From positions 1-32,904 of the forward strand of contig NZ_SCNV01000078.1 of the NCBI RefSeq assembly GCF_005503145.1: a DNA stretch of 32,904 nucleotides, in the 5' to 3' direction. How positions within the stretch are numbered: position 1 is the first letter of the stretch; each line of letters begins with the position of its first letter. Position numbers and translations under genes: made by a program. This DNA comes from Burkholderia sp. 4M9327F10 (GTDB taxonomy: Bacteria; Pseudomonadota; Gammaproteobacteria; Burkholderiales; Burkholderiaceae). Below, one piece after another: positions 1-8,333 of the stretch. The notes below the pieces were generated by a model that was not told where the DNA came from, did not search any database, and saw only the letters and a program-made list of their open reading frames with translations.

Positions 1-283
1 GGGCGTAGACCTGGTGGGCGAGCAACTGATCGGCGCTTTTATCGCCACGCTCGGCCTGCCGCAGATGAACGACGTCAACGAACAGATGCGCCGCACCATG
101 GAAGCGAAGTTCGGCAGCGGCTACGACTACATGTATCTGTACCCGGGCCTGCAGAAGGTCGTGCAGGCCGCGGGGCGGGTGATACGCACGGAGCAGGATG
201 TGGGCGTCGTGCATCTGATCGACGACCGCTATCGCCGCCCCGAAGTGCGCCGTCTGCTGCCGCGCTGGTGGCAGGTGCCCTAG
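1..283 (+). CDS. DinG/YoaA-type ATP-dependent DNA helicase, 3' end only
   Basis: This is the C-terminal ~93 residues of a superfamily 2 iron-sulfur helicase of the DinG/YoaA (XPD-like) group; the gene begins before the window and the readable frame starts at base 2. The fragment opens with GVDLVGEQL, matching the 'GVDxxGxxL' segment of the second RecA domain. It also contains QAAGRVIRTEQDVG, the helicase motif VI with the arginine finger (Q-x2-GR-x2-R). The protein ends LLPRWWQVP, a usual end for the family. The Walker A and Fe-S cysteines would lie upstream and cannot be seen. Such helicases unwind 5'-3' and act in DNA repair. Which paralogue it is (DinG or YoaA) cannot be decided from this piece. 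It converges on the next gene with an 18-bp gap. Confidence 0.85.
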   Translation, partial: GVDLVGEQLIGAFIATLGLPQMNDVNEQMRRTMEAKFGSGYDYMYLYPGLQKVVQAAGRVIRTEQDVGVVHLIDDRYRRPEVRRLLPRWWQVP

Positions 284-301
284 TGCCCTGGTGTCGTAAG
301 C

Positions 302-2758
302 TCAGGAAGCGGAGCGCTTCGGCGAGTCGGTTCGCAGAGGCGCCGTAGCTGCCGCCGGTGGGCGAGGCGTAACCGGATCTTCCGCAGCCGTCTCTTGCCG
401 CTCTGCGCTCGCCGGCTGGGCATCGCCGCGCACGAACACCGTCCGTTGCGGATTGGCGATCTGAATGCCGCGGGCCTGGAACAGGTCGGCCACACGCCGG
501 TTGAATTCGCGCTGCACGCCCCAGCGTCCGCTGTCGCGGCATTGGATCTGCCCGGTCAGCGTGAGCGCCGCGCCGTCCACCGAGTCCACCCCCCAGAAGG
601 CGAAGTCGGACAGGATGCCGTCCTTGAACTGCGGGTCCGAGCACAACGATGCGCCGATTTCCTTGAGCGTGGCAATCGCGAGGTCGACATCCTGGCCATA
701 GAGGATGCTGACCTTCACCGCCGCATTGCCGAGGCCGCGATTGGTGTTGTTGACCGTCGACACCGAACTGAACGGCACCGTGTAGAGCGAACCGTCGCCG
801 CCGCGCAGCCGCACGGTGCGGATCGACAGATATTCGACCGTGCCCGAGACGCCCGCGAGCGTCACCCAGTCGCCCACCTGCAGGGCGTTCTCCATCAGCA
901 GGAAAATCCCGGTGATGAAATCCTGTACGAGCTTTTGCGAACCGAAACCCAGCGCCACCCCGAAGATACTGGCGCCGGCCAGCAGCGGCGCGATGTTCAC
1001 GCCGATTTCGCTGAGGCCGGTCAGCACCACCACCAGCGCGATCAGGACGAACAGCAGGCTGCGCAGCATCGGCAGCAGCGTGCGCAAGCGCGCGGCGCGC
1101 ACCAGGTCGCCGGCCGTGGTCCACTTGTGCAGACGCCGTTCGACGGCCACATTGGCGGCCTCCCAGACGAACAGTGCGACGCCGGCGGCCACCGCTATGG
1201 TGACGAGCGCGGAAGCGAGCCGGTGGCCGATGGTGCCGCTCTCGAACAGCGCCCGCACATTGGCGCCCCACACCTGCAGCAGCGCGAGCACCGTCACCAC
1301 GCCGACCACCGACGAGACGACGCGCCGCAGCAGCGGGTAGTAGCGATATGCGTGCTGATGGACGAGCGAGTCGTTGTTCTGGCCGTCCCGGCCGTCGAAG
1401 AGCCGGGCAAGCGCACCGAAGATCACGATCGACAGCACGCGTGCGCCCACCAGCACCGCGATCGAGATGCCGCCGAGGTGCACCAGCGTGTGATAGCCGT
1501 TGTGCACGTCTAGCGCCCAGACGAACCACAGCGCCATCACCACGAATACGCTGATCGTGGCCCACGAGTCGGCGATCGCGTTGCCGAACACCGCAAGCGA
1601 AGGGCTCGCGGCACAACGCGCCCGGATACGCCCGGCAACCGGCCGACGGCATTGCAGGATCAGCAGGGAAATCATCACGTGGCCGATCAGGGCAACCACT
1701 TTCATCAGGGCGAGATGGGCCGCTTCGTTCAGGCCGAGCGCCACCGCGGTTTCGGCGAGCGCCGAGCCGGCGCCGACCGCGCTGACGATCATCACCACCC
1801 AGCGCTGTGTAAACGCCGCCCACGTGCTGCCCATCTGCAACAGCCGCAGTCGCGGCGCGTCGGGTTGCAGGAAGAAGCCGCTGACGATCACGATCAGGCG
1901 GCACAGCACATAGATGTCGATGATCGAATCGAGCGCGCGGTCTTGCGGGGTGCCGTCGTCGGTGAGGATCGACATCAGCAGGCTCGCTGCGCCGATAAAG
2001 ACCGCGAGCGGCACGAACCGGACCAGCATGCGCAAGGCGGCGCGTGGCAGGCGGCGCATGAGCGAGTAGTGATGCGCGGCGTGGCGCATGCCCGCTGCGC
2101 CGTCCGGCTGCGCAGCGGCCGCACCACCCGCTTCCGGCGCACCCTCGGAAGGTTCGTCGAAAAACAGCTCGCGCGGATCGACGGCGCGGCGGATCGCCAG
2201 CGCAGTGATCGCGCGCCGCAGCAGACGGCGCGTCAGCCATTCGAGCGCGAGGGCGGGCAGCAGGGCGCCCAGCAGCGTGAGCACGATGCTGCCCAGCACC
2301 GAGCGCTGCTGCGGACTATTCATCAGGTCGACCCACCACACCCGCACCGACGATACGTCCAGCAGGGCCGCAAGCGAGTGGCGCAACGCACCGGCTATCT
2401 GCACGACGTCGTGCGCACCCTGGCGGGCCAGTTGCGAGGCGAGGCCATTCGACTCGAACGCGGCATGGACCGAGGCGGCCGCGCCGCTTGCCGGCGCTAC
2501 CGGCGCCGCCGCCGACGCGGACGCCGGTGCCGCCGCGGAGGCCGGCGAGGGGGCGCTGAGCGCACCGGCAGCGGCGATGGCATGCAGCGTGTCCTCGATC
2601 TGCGCCCGCCGTTGCGGATCGCTGAGGACCGCCAGCGCCTCGCGCGCCTGTTCCGGCGTCAGCGTGACGGCCGCATTGCTCGCGGCCGGTGTTGTCTGTG
2701 CGGCAAAGGCCGGCACGGCGAACAGAATCAGAAACCAGACGGTAAGTAGTTTGCGCAT
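302..2758 (-). CDS. Large MscS-family mechanosensitive channel (YbiO/MscM-like)
   Basis: An 818-residue inner-membrane channel that would gate in response to membrane tension during osmotic downshock. Residues 1-19 form a signal peptide (charged MRK, hydrophobic core, AFA-A). An Ala/Pro-rich periplasmic segment follows to about residue 150, then roughly ten hydrophobic helices. The conserved MscS pore and beta domain sits in the last third: LLAGASIFGVALGFGSQ, then DFITGIFLLMENALQVGDWV and the beta-domain strand RTVRLRGGDGSLYTVP. The long N-terminal extension and total length resemble E. coli YbiO (about 740 residues) rather than the small MscS (about 290). The C-terminal tail after about residue 780 is Pro/Ala-rich and probably disordered. 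The gene diverges from the patatin gene and stands alone. Confidence 0.88.
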   Translation of the reverse strand: MRKLLTVWFLILFAVPAFAAQTTPAASNAAVTLTPEQAREALAVLSDPQRRAQIEDTLHAIAAAGALSAPSPASAAAPASASAAAPVAPASGAAASVHAAFESNGLASQLARQGAHDVVQIAGALRHSLAALLDVSSVRVWWVDLMNSPQQRSVLGSIVLTLLGALLPALALEWLTRRLLRRAITALAIRRAVDPRELFFDEPSEGAPEAGGAAAAQPDGAAGMRHAAHHYSLMRRLPRAALRMLVRFVPLAVFIGAASLLMSILTDDGTPQDRALDSIIDIYVLCRLIVIVSGFFLQPDAPRLRLLQMGSTWAAFTQRWVVMIVSAVGAGSALAETAVALGLNEAAHLALMKVVALIGHVMISLLILQCRRPVAGRIRARCAASPSLAVFGNAIADSWATISVFVVMALWFVWALDVHNGYHTLVHLGGISIAVLVGARVLSIVIFGALARLFDGRDGQNNDSLVHQHAYRYYPLLRRVVSSVVGVVTVLALLQVWGANVRALFESGTIGHRLASALVTIAVAAGVALFVWEAANVAVERRLHKWTTAGDLVRAARLRTLLPMLRSLLFVLIALVVVLTGLSEIGVNIAPLLAGASIFGVALGFGSQKLVQDFITGIFLLMENALQVGDWVTLAGVSGTVEYLSIRTVRLRGGDGSLYTVPFSSVSTVNNTNRGLGNAAVKVSILYGQDVDLAIATLKEIGASLCSDPQFKDGILSDFAFWGVDSVDGAALTLTGQIQCRDSGRWGVQREFNRRVADLFQARGIQIANPQRTVFVRGDAQPASAERQETAAEDPVTPRPPAAATAPLRTDSPKRSAS

Positions 2759-3060
2759 AGGGAATCAGCGGGACGGCCGCGCGGCGCGGCGCCGTCCGGA
2801 TACAGGCCAGCTCGGCCAAAGTGACGGAGATATAAGACGACAGCGGCCCAGCTACACAAGTTCCACACGACGGGGATGGATCGGGCATCGATCGCTCATC
2901 CCGCGCATGCGTCGGCGAATCGTAAGCAGCGCTCAGGCGTTGATTATGCCCGTCTCGAGCCGCGTGGTGCGCGACGGGCGCGATCCCTGGGGGATGTTCC
3001 TCCATTGCGTGTTGTCATGCACGCGTGCCATTATCGACGCTCCACCCACGGAGAAATACC
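2759..3060. promoter_or_regulatory. Divergent intergenic region, mscS-like / patatin
   Basis: This 302-bp spacer separates divergent genes and must carry both promoters, but no clear -35/-10 pair stands out. One inverted repeat is visible: GCCCGTC at 2948-2954 and GACGGGC at 2973-2979, with an 18-nt loop. The only clear signal is the ribosome-binding site GGAG (3050-3053), seven bases before the patatin ATG at 3061. I see no small gene here. Confidence 0.4.
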
Positions 3061-4227
3061 ATGGCCACGCAAGAACCTGAGGACCATGCCGCCGACGCGC
3101 CCGGGCAAGCGGCTTGCGGCGGGCTGCCGGGCCAGGTGGTCCTCGTTCTGCAGGGCGGCGGCGCGCTGGGCGCCTATCAGGCCGGTGTGTACGAAGCACT
3201 GCATGAAGCGGGGGTCGAGCCCGAATGGGTGATCGGCACGTCGATCGGCGCCATCAACGGCGCGATCATCGCCGGCAATCCACGCGAGCAGCGTATCGAG
3301 CGGCTCAAACACTTCTGGGAAGAGGTCGCGTATCGCGGCAGCGCCACCGCCGGCTGGATACCGGCGCTCGACGAATGGCTGCGTAACCTGTCGATCATGA
3401 CGCGCGGCATTCCCGCTTTCTTCGCGCCGCGTCCCAGCGCTTTACTCGGCCTGCATGAGCCGGGCGGCATGTGGCCGGCGGCCTTGTATTCGACGCAGCC
3501 GCTGCGCGAGACGCTGCTGTCACTGATCGATTTCGCCTGCCTGAACAACCAGCAGACCCGTTTGACCGTGGGCGCGGTGAGCGTCGGCAGCGGGCGCATG
3601 CGCTATTTCACCAATCGCGAAGCGCCGCTCGACGTCGATCATGTGATGGCGTCGGCCGCGTTTCCGCCGGGTTTTCCGTCGGTGCGGCTGGAGGGCGAGA
3701 CCTGGTGGGACGGTGGCATTTACTCGAATACACCGCTCGAAGCCGTGCTCGACGACCATCCACGGCGCGACTCGGTGATTTTTGCCGTGCAGTTGTGGCC
3801 GGCGCATGGGCCGGAACCGAAGTCGGTCTGGCAGGCGATGAGCCGGCAGCGCGACATCCAGTATTCGAGCCGGGCCGAGAGTCACCTGGAGCGGCAGAAG
3901 CAGATTCACCGCCTACGGCATGTGATCCGCGAACTGGAGCAATACATTCCCGCCGAGCAGCGTGACAGCGCGGAGGTGCGGGAATTGCTCGGCTGGGGCT
4001 GCGGCACCACCATGCAGGTCATCGAACTCGACGCGCCGCGCCTGACGGGCGACGACCTGCACAAGGACATCGATTTTTCCACTAACGGTACCCAGCGGCG
4101 CTGGAAGGCCGGGTACGAAAACACGGCCCGCATGCTGGAGAAGGCGCCGTGGCGCGAACCGCCCGATCCGCTGGAGGGCATTGCCGTGTACCGGTCGAGT
4201 CCCGGGGCTGATCCAGCGGCTCGCTGA
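3061..4227 (+). CDS. Patatin-like phospholipase with DUF3734-type C-terminus
   Basis: A 388-residue serine lipid acyl hydrolase predicted to cleave acyl groups from phospholipids. All catalytic elements of the patatin fold are present: the oxyanion-hole glycines QGGGALGAYQ (32-37), the nucleophile elbow GTSIG with Ser61, and the catalytic Asp217 in WWDGGIYSNTP. The C-terminal third (KSVWQAMSRQRDIQYSSR onward) looks like the DUF3734 extension often attached to proteobacterial patatins. No signal peptide or membrane helix is seen, so it is probably cytoplasmic or peripheral. The frame is open from an upstream ATG at 3025, but 3061 is preferred because GGAG lies seven bases upstream. The physiological substrate is unknown. 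Confidence 0.9.
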   Translation: MATQEPEDHAADAPGQAACGGLPGQVVLVLQGGGALGAYQAGVYEALHEAGVEPEWVIGTSIGAINGAIIAGNPREQRIERLKHFWEEVAYRGSATAGWIPALDEWLRNLSIMTRGIPAFFAPRPSALLGLHEPGGMWPAALYSTQPLRETLLSLIDFACLNNQQTRLTVGAVSVGSGRMRYFTNREAPLDVDHVMASAAFPPGFPSVRLEGETWWDGGIYSNTPLEAVLDDHPRRDSVIFAVQLWPAHGPEPKSVWQAMSRQRDIQYSSRAESHLERQKQIHRLRHVIRELEQYIPAEQRDSAEVRELLGWGCGTTMQVIELDAPRLTGDDLHKDIDFSTNGTQRRWKAGYENTARMLEKAPWREPPDPLEGIAVYRSSPGADPAAR

Positions 4228-4244
4228 GCGCTGCCGCGCAGCGC
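4228..4244 (+). terminator. Stem-loop right after the patatin stop codon
   Basis: GCGCTG (4228-4233), a 5-nt loop CCGCG, and CAGCGC (4239-4244) form a perfect 6-bp stem that begins at the base after the stop codon. There is no T-run behind it, so it may stabilise the mRNA 3' end rather than act as an intrinsic terminator. Confidence 0.35.
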
Positions 4245-4367
4245 GCGGCACAGGTGCGCGAGACGCACAGAGGAAAAGCGCAGGAGAAAAGCGCAAGGTG
4301 CAGAGCGGCGAGCCTGCGCGGCCACCGCCTGCTGCCTTGCGGCTCAGACCGTCAATTCAATCCCGCT

Positions 4368-5816
4368 TCATTGGTTCGACGCCGTGAGCGAGGGCAACTC
4401 CCGCTCACTGTCTTCGTCGTCCTGAGGCGCCCCTGCGTCTGCCGACGACCGGCCGGCTGCGCCTTCCTGATTGACGCGGTTGGCGTGCATCAGCCGGTAC
4501 AGCGTGGCGCGCGACACGCCCAGCTCGGCCGCCGCCTCCGAGAGTTTGTAGCCGTGCCGCTGCAAGGCCTGCTCGATTGCGTCCTTCTCCGCCTTGCTGC
4601 GAATTTCGGCCAGCGTCACGGCTGGGATATTGCTGGATTGCGGCAGGCCAAGGTCGGCAGCGGTAATAAACCGGCCCTCGCTCATGACCACGGCGCGCCG
4701 CACGCAGTTGATCAGTTCGCGCACATTGCCGGGCCAGGCATAGTTGGACATCGCGACCACCGCGTCGCTGGAAAAGCCGCGAATCTTGCGGGCCCCGTCC
4801 TGCCTGTACATGCTGAGCGCGTAGTTGGCCAGCAGCTTGATATCGCCGCCGCGCTCGCGCAGCGGCGGTTCGACGAGCCGCAGCACGCACAGCCGGTGAT
4901 ACAGGTCGGAACGAAAGCGCCCGTCTTCGACGGCCTTCTCCAGATCGACGTGCGTGGCCGAGATGACCCGCACATCCACCTTGATCTCGTTGCTGCCGCC
5001 AAGGCGCTCGATCGTGCCTTCCTGCAGGAAACGCAGCAGCACGGCCTGGCATTCGTGCGGCATGTCGCCGATTTCGTCGAGAAACAGCGTGCCCTGATGC
5101 GCGCTTTCGATCCGCCCGGTCTTGCGCTGCACCGCGCCTGTGAAGGCGCCGCGCTCGTGGCCGAACAGTTCGGCCTGCAGCAGGGTGGGTGGAATGGCCG
5201 CGCAGTTGATCGCCACGAACGCCTGGGCCGAGCGCGACGAGCGCACGTGGATGGCGCGTGCCGTCAGTTCCTTGCCGGTGCCCGATTCGCCGGCGACAAA
5301 CACCGGCGCATCCGTGGCCGCGCACTTGTCGATGTGCCGGTAGAGCTGCTGCATCGCCTCGCACTGGCCGACCATTTCGTGCCGGCCCATTGACGGCTCC
5401 GGCGCGACGCGGGCCTTGCGCAGGTTCGACAGGCCGTGGGCATGACCCAGCGCGAAGATGAGGCGCTCGTTCAGGCACGGGCGGGTGACGAAGTCGAAGC
5501 AATAGTCGAGGATAAAACGGCTCACCAGTTCGTTGTCGGACTGGCCCGGCGCGATCTGCGCGACCCAGTTGGCCTCGCCTCGCCGCATGCAGCCCTCGAG
5601 GGCCGACAGATACTGGGTCGAGCAATCTTCAGGCAATTCGATCAGGCCGACCTTGATGTTGTCGCGTTCGACCATGCGTTCAGCGATGGCGGTGGTTTTG
5701 GCGTGGACCACCTGCCAGCCGCATGCGGCGAGAAATTTGCTGAGCATTTCGTCGGGCCGCGCGGAAACGCAGAGGACGGTGCGCTCCATATCATGCGGCG
5801 TGTCGTTGCTGTTCAT
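4368..5816 (-). CDS. Sigma-54-dependent activator with degenerate receiver domain (VpsR-like layout)
   Basis: A 482-residue enhancer-binding protein that should drive transcription by sigma-54 RNA polymerase. The domain order is an atypical receiver-like domain (about 12-130), an AAA+ ATPase (about 147-375) and a Fis-type helix-turn-helix (about 424-443, LSEAAAELGVSRATLYRL). The AAA+ core is intact: Walker A GESGTGKE (176-183), the sigma-54 contact loop GAFTGA (223-228), Walker B TLFLDE (243-248) and WPGNVREL (361-368). In the N-terminal domain the usual phosphorylated Asp appears to be replaced: the strand reads VGLIELPED with Glu at residue 60. This layout resembles VpsR of Vibrio and the c-di-GMP-responsive BerB-type regulators of Burkholderia; ligand binding here is only inferred. 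The C-terminal 35 residues are acidic and disordered. A 1.6-kb gene-free region lies upstream, and no histidine kinase is adjacent. Confidence 0.88.
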   Translation of the reverse strand: MNSNDTPHDMERTVLCVSARPDEMLSKFLAACGWQVVHAKTTAIAERMVERDNIKVGLIELPEDCSTQYLSALEGCMRRGEANWVAQIAPGQSDNELVSRFILDYCFDFVTRPCLNERLIFALGHAHGLSNLRKARVAPEPSMGRHEMVGQCEAMQQLYRHIDKCAATDAPVFVAGESGTGKELTARAIHVRSSRSAQAFVAINCAAIPPTLLQAELFGHERGAFTGAVQRKTGRIESAHQGTLFLDEIGDMPHECQAVLLRFLQEGTIERLGGSNEIKVDVRVISATHVDLEKAVEDGRFRSDLYHRLCVLRLVEPPLRERGGDIKLLANYALSMYRQDGARKIRGFSSDAVVAMSNYAWPGNVRELINCVRRAVVMSEGRFITAADLGLPQSSNIPAVTLAEIRSKAEKDAIEQALQRHGYKLSEAAAELGVSRATLYRLMHANRVNQEGAAGRSSADAGAPQDDEDSERELPSLTASNQ

Positions 5817-6511
5817 GTTACCCCCGGTTCAGTGAGGCGCTCACGGTTGCTGGGTGGGTCATGCAAAGGATGCTTCAGGCCGGACAGGCGGCCGCGATCC
5901 GGTCTCGATCGGGCCGTTGCGGCGGACCCACGGGCGTTGAGTGGCGCGCGGCGCGTCCCCTGCCGCCAGCCCGCGTGGCGGCGCGGACCTCGGATGGCGG
6001 CCGCCTGACGAAATCGCACTGCCGGCCGCGCTGGCCGTTCACCGTGAAATCAATGACGCGCTGAATAATCCGTTCGAACGAACATTTATTTTTCATTTCA
6101 TCCCCCGAAGATACAATCCTGGCAGGTTTTCCGCCGGTTTCTCAGTATTGCGCTCTAAGCGACGCATGGCCCAAAGATAGAACAAAACAATTGAGCTTGC
6201 CATACGAGCAAATATGGATGAGACCCATGACACGGGCGCTCGCCGCGCTGGGGCGCGACGGACGCCATGTTTCATTTCTGACTCATTCTCGAGAAAACTG
6301 GACACTAATTGTGTGACGCGATTGCCGCTTAATTGACCGGAATATTTGACCGGCGGCTGTATTTTATTGAAACAAATCTACAGACATTCGATTGGCTCGC
6401 TATTCGGGCAACCCTTTTGCCAGTGGCTCGCCCAGTATAGCCATGAGTTCCGGCCGTTGCGCTACACCTGGCATGCTCGCTCCGGTTGGCTGATTCTAGC
6501 GTGCCGAAGGC

Positions 6512-6527
6512 GTCTCACAATTGAGAC
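6512..6527. promoter_or_regulatory. Palindromic putative activator or repressor site
   Basis: GTCTCA (6512-6517), spacer CAAT, and TGAGAC (6522-6527) form a perfect 6-bp dyad. Dyads of this shape and spacing are typical of dimeric helix-turn-helix proteins, including Fis-type enhancer-binding proteins like the one encoded at 4368-5816. Whether that protein binds here is inference. Confidence 0.4.
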
Positions 6528-6930
6528 ACTTTGGGCTGCGTGCGGTAGCCCACATAGTGGTCATGCAGCGGGTGCCGATGCTGCAGTGACAGAACCCCGG
6601 GCACTGCCGAACTCCCTGTTTTCAGAACTTCGCGCGACGCGGCGTTTTAACCCACGGACGTCCTTACCGGTGGGCGCTTTCCTCGCCCGCAAATTTTTCG
6701 TGGCGGACCAGTCGCAACCTTGCAACAGTTTTTTCGGGGAGCGGCGCCGGGCTCCTCCGGCTGCCCGGAGCGCCGGCTGCCCCGCCCGCCGGTAGACCGG
6801 GTTGCGCGAGCCTGGCACGGTCGTCGCTAGATGTCCTGCACCCGGCCATGCAGCAAGCCTGCGAGGCCGGACTGGCAGGGCAGGACAGAGCAGGTGGCGC
6901 GGGGAAGCACAGGCAGGGAAAAGCGGGGAA

Positions 6931-6972
6931 CAGGCAGCGCGAAGACGCTCGGCAGGCAGCGCGAAGACGCTC
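6931..6972 (+). repeat. 20-bp direct repeat, two copies
   Basis: CAGGCAGCGCGAAGACGCTC occurs at 6931-6950 and again at 6953-6972, separated by GG, so the unit is 22 bp. It lies inside the GA-rich part of the long spacer and looks like a recent local duplication. Confidence 0.8.
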
Positions 6973-7424
6973 AGGGAAGGAACAACAAGACGAAACCTCA
7001 AGCCCATCACAACGGGCGCGACGGGGCCAACAGCAAGATGGCGCGATGAGGCCAGCAGGGCAAGCAGCCTTCACAGAAAGGCTTGGCAGGAAGGGTTTTA
7101 CGACGGGCGAATCAACAGCCCGATCGGCAGTCACCGGGCGGGGGCGGGTGTTCCCCCTCCCGGTGCAGACCGATTGCATCGGTGCTTCGCGGGGACGGCG
7201 CATGCCGAACGGCAGATCGGAACAACACGATCGCCGAGGGGAACGAAGCGCTCGATTGCAGCGCGGTACGACGCCGGCGTTGATGATCGCTCGCTTTTCT
7301 TTTGACTCGCCGTCTTTGCGTGCCAAGACGCTTTCAGGCAACCATCCCGACTGGTCCGCTTCGTTCGAACCGCTGCGAACGCGATCTGCGCAATCCTGCC
7401 AGGCAGTGCAATAAGGAGTGCGAC

Positions 7425-8162
7425 ATGAAAAACATAAAACGGATGGGGACCGTGGCGGTGACGCTTGCCGGCACGCTGGCGATGGCGCTGTCCGCCTCGC
7501 GCGGTCTGCAGGCGGTGACGGCGCCGACGGCAAGGATTGCGGTGGCGGCGGTCGATATCGACCTTGGCCAGCGCCTCGCGCCGCGCTTCATCAAGCTGAT
7601 CGATTGTCCGCAAGGCCATGTTCCGCCGGGCGCTTTCGACGACCCGCACAAACTCGATGGCCGCGTGCTGACGGCGAGCTTGCTGCGTGGCGAGCCACTC
7701 GTGGAAAACCGGTTGCAGCCGGTGGCGTCCACAGCGGGCACGACCGGCGTCATCGATGCCGTCCTGTTGCCGCTCAGCGTGCAAATGAGCGGAATGGACG
7801 GTGTGCAGGGGCTGGCGCTGCCGGGCAACCGCGTCGATATCCTCGTTGAGCAGCGGCAGTCCGGCGGCGCCACCGCAAACGGTGCTGCGCACACGGGGGC
7901 CGCGACGGCGGTGCTGCTGCGCCAGGTTCTGGTGTTGTCGATGACCCGCCATAGCGAGCAATTCGTGGTTTCGCCGCGCGTGACGCAGGTCGTGACGCTC
8001 GCGGTGACGCCCGCCGACGCCGCACGGATCGAGCTGGCGCGCCGTACCGGCACGCTGTCATTGCAGCTTCACAACCCGGCCGATCGTTACGGCGACGATC
8101 CTGAGCAGGTGGCCTGGCTTGCACTGCTCGGCGAGCCGGTGTCACGCCCCGGTGTCCATTAG
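7425..8162 (+). CDS. cpaB: CpaB/RcpC-like Flp-pilus assembly protein, isolated
   Basis: A 245-residue exported protein of the CpaB/RcpC family, which in Tad/Flp pilus systems is a periplasmic component associated with the outer-membrane secretin. An N-terminal hydrophobic segment (about residues 8-30) follows MKNIKR. A SAF domain follows (about 37-100: ARIAVAAVDIDLGQRL to RGEPLVENRL), then the RcpC-type domain (PLSVQMSGMDGVQGLALPG, NRVDILVEQ, VTLAVTPADAARIELARRTG). Start: the frame is open upstream to 7302, but AAGGAG at 7413-7418 points to the ATG at 7425. None of the usual tad neighbours (flp, tadA, secretin, prepilin peptidase) is present on either side, so this is a stand-alone copy. The gene symbol names the family; orthology to a working Tad locus is not established. 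Confidence 0.82.
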   Translation: MKNIKRMGTVAVTLAGTLAMALSASRGLQAVTAPTARIAVAAVDIDLGQRLAPRFIKLIDCPQGHVPPGAFDDPHKLDGRVLTASLLRGEPLVENRLQPVASTAGTTGVIDAVLLPLSVQMSGMDGVQGLALPGNRVDILVEQRQSGGATANGAAHTGAATAVLLRQVLVLSMTRHSEQFVVSPRVTQVVTLAVTPADAARIELARRTGTLSLQLHNPADRYGDDPEQVAWLALLGEPVSRPGVH

Positions 8163-8220
8163 CTGAGCGAATCCGGACCGGGTCGAACCGGCCTGGTTTC
8201 CCGGCACGCTCGCCACGCGC

Positions 8221-8250
8221 TTGCACATAATGTAAGAACTCTTATATTAT
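8221..8250 (+). promoter_or_regulatory. Promoter with overlapping palindromic operator for the SDR-GNAT-azoreductase operon
   Basis: A candidate promoter has -35 TTGCAC (8221-8226), a 16-bp spacer and -10 TATATT (8243-8248). A 24-bp imperfect palindrome overlaps it: ATAATGTAAGA (8227-8237), AC, TCTTATATTAT (8240-8250), with one mismatch between the arms. The AT-rich dyad sits exactly between and over the promoter boxes, as repressor operators do. The cognate regulator is not encoded next to it; TetR-, MarR- or HxlR-type proteins are possible. Confidence 0.6.
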
Positions 8251-8333
8251 GTTCGAACTCATACATCATTGACGGCAGGTCGGCCCTGCAACCGGGCCGG
8301 CCGTCGCGCCGATAATCCAAGGAGAGTGCCGCA

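Larger units (their letters stand above)
5817..7424. other. Unusually long gene-free region with palindromes and a purine-rich tract
   Basis: In a window where most spacers are under 200 bp, this 1.6-kb stretch has no convincing gene: the open frames on both strands have no recognisable motif. It splits into an AT-richer part (about 6060-6560) and a GA-rich part (about 6840-7040). Visible elements are the palindrome CGTTCGAACG (6071-6080), the direct repeat TTGACCGG (6333-6340 and 6346-6353), the inverted repeat GTCTCA/TGAGAC (6512-6527), the inverted repeat TGCAGC/GCTGCA (6564-6585), and a 20-bp direct repeat (6931-6950 and 6953-6972). It contains the promoters of both flanking divergent genes. 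A regulatory RNA is possible but not shown. Confidence 0.6.

Noticed and set aside
75..2240. A 721-codon open frame antisense to the MscS-family gene
   Set aside because: It is a shadow in the high-GC third-position pattern: Arg/Ala/Gly-rich, no domain, while the other frame on the same strand encodes an intact channel.
6120..6135. A sigma-54-like sequence (TGGCAG with GC 10 bases after GG)
   Set aside because: The -24 part is fair, but the -12 part reads CCGC instead of TTGC and no gene starts nearby on that strand.
6346..6795. A 149-codon open frame in the long spacer
   Set aside because: No ribosome-binding site, no domain, and composition unlike the neighbouring genes.
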